Shown: positions 4,985 through 5,306 of the stretch, one piece after another
How positions within the stretch are numbered: position 1 is the stretch's first letter
How the letters are laid out: each line of letters begins with the position of its first letter
From: Candidatus Desantisiibacteriota bacterium
GTDB taxonomy: Bacteria; JACRDZ01
Direction of reading: 5' to 3'
DNA: 5,306 nt
NCBI GenBank assembly: GCA_016209155.1
Contig: JACQWU010000053.1
Span: 1 to 5,306 of the forward strand
The notes under the pieces: generated by a model
The model's input: only the letters and a program-made list of their open reading frames with translations
Database searches by the model: none
Told to the model about the DNA's origin: nothing
Made by a program: the position numbers and the translations under genes

Positions 4985-5015
4985 ATTGCTTTATTAAAAT
5001 ATAATTTTACCATCC

Positions 5016-5045
5016 TTGTTTAACTCTATCTCATAGACCTATAAT
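5016..5045 (+). promoter_or_regulatory. Candidate promoter of the conjugation-type ATPase gene
   Basis: TTGTTT (5016-5021) and a perfect TATAAT (5040-5045) are separated by 18 bases. A start about seven bases downstream would fall near 5052, only three bases before the ATG, which implies a leaderless or nearly leaderless mRNA. The match could also be chance in AT-rich DNA. Confidence 0.35.
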
Positions 5046-5054
5046 AAAAGGACT

Positions 5055-5306
5055 ATGACTCAAAATATTAACGATAATAAAATTACTTTCTTTGCTGAAA
5101 CTAATTTTCGTGGAAAACACAAAAAGTTTGGAATCAAGAAAAAGGATCGGCCGGGACATATGTATATTATCGGTAAAACCGGCACTGGCAAGTCAACCCT
5201 TATATCCCACCTTATTAAGTCAGACATACAAAATAATGAAGGTTTTGCTTTGATTGACCCGCATGGTGATTTGGCAGAAAAAATATTAAGAATGATTCCT
5301 GATAAC
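5055..5306 (+). CDS. P-loop ATPase of the conjugative/type IV secretion kind (partial, runs off right edge)
   Basis: Eighty-four codons run to the window end without a stop. After ITFFAETNFRGKHKKFGIKK (10-29) comes HMYIIGKTGTGKSTLISHLI, with the Walker A motif GKTGTGKST at residues 40-48, and then GFALIDPHGDLAEKIL (63-78). This order is typical of VirD4/TraD-like or DUF87-type ATPases annotated as conjugative DNA-transfer proteins; they bind and hydrolyse ATP to move DNA through a membrane channel or act in related translocation. The start is ATG at 5055, with AAAGGA close upstream (5047-5052), an unusually short spacing. The N-terminus fits the family, so the start is likely right. Walker B and later motifs lie outside the window, so the exact subfamily stays open. 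It links the region to a conjugative or integrative element. Confidence 0.8.
   Translation, partial: MTQNINDNKITFFAETNFRGKHKKFGIKKKDRPGHMYIIGKTGTGKSTLISHLIKSDIQNNEGFALIDPHGDLAEKILRMIPDN

Noticed and set aside
4995-5009. TAAAAT/ATTTTA hairpin as a terminator after the TIR gene
   Set aside because: The stem is only A-T pairs with a three-base loop and no T tract.
1-5306. CRISPR array, tRNA or rRNA
   Set aside because: No regularly spaced repeats, and no cloverleaf or rRNA-like sequence was seen on either strand.

Overview
The window is strongly AT-rich bacterial DNA. Starts are mostly ATG behind clear Shine-Dalgarno sequences, and TGA is used as an ordinary stop codon. No gene places the organism firmly. 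The mix of a conjugation-type ATPase, a DUF932 phage/plasmid-like gene, a UPF0175/DUF3368 toxin-antitoxin pair and a TIR protein suggests an accessory island or integrated mobile element in an uncultured or environmental bacterium (inference).

Layout from left to right. Positions 1-148 (minus) hold the HxxR-box end of a tyrosine recombinase, continuing off the left edge and lacking its 5' part. Positions 139-295 are non-coding and hold two interleaved inverted repeats and a G-quadruplex-type motif. Positions 314-1148 (minus) are a toxin-antitoxin operon with a promoter candidate and a clear terminator; the DUF3368 toxin has lost its N-terminus, and the UPF0175 antitoxin now runs into the toxin remnant in another frame. 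Positions 1149-1471 are AT-rich non-coding DNA with a palindrome. Positions 1472-2957 (plus) hold one large gene of unknown function split into two pieces; its C-terminal piece carries an R-x5-H motif like that of HEPN RNases. Positions 2942-3685 (minus) hold a small DNA-binding-like protein followed by a frameshifted, C-terminally truncated DUF932 gene. Positions 3898-4984 (plus) hold a TIR-domain protein with an unrecognised 240-residue C-terminal part, separated by a frameshift. From 5055 (plus) a P-loop ATPase of the conjugative transfer type runs off the right edge.

The two most interesting loci are the TIR protein (probable NAD-cleaving immune effector with an unknown sensor half) and the possible HEPN protein. 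Both look like defence genes placed among mobile-element genes. Nearly every gene is damaged: the integrase, toxin, large unknown gene, DUF932 gene and TIR gene all carry a truncation or frameshift. Either this is a decaying island, or some of the single-step frameshifts are assembly errors. The toxin N-terminal deletion and the DUF932 truncation are too large to be simple base-calling indels.
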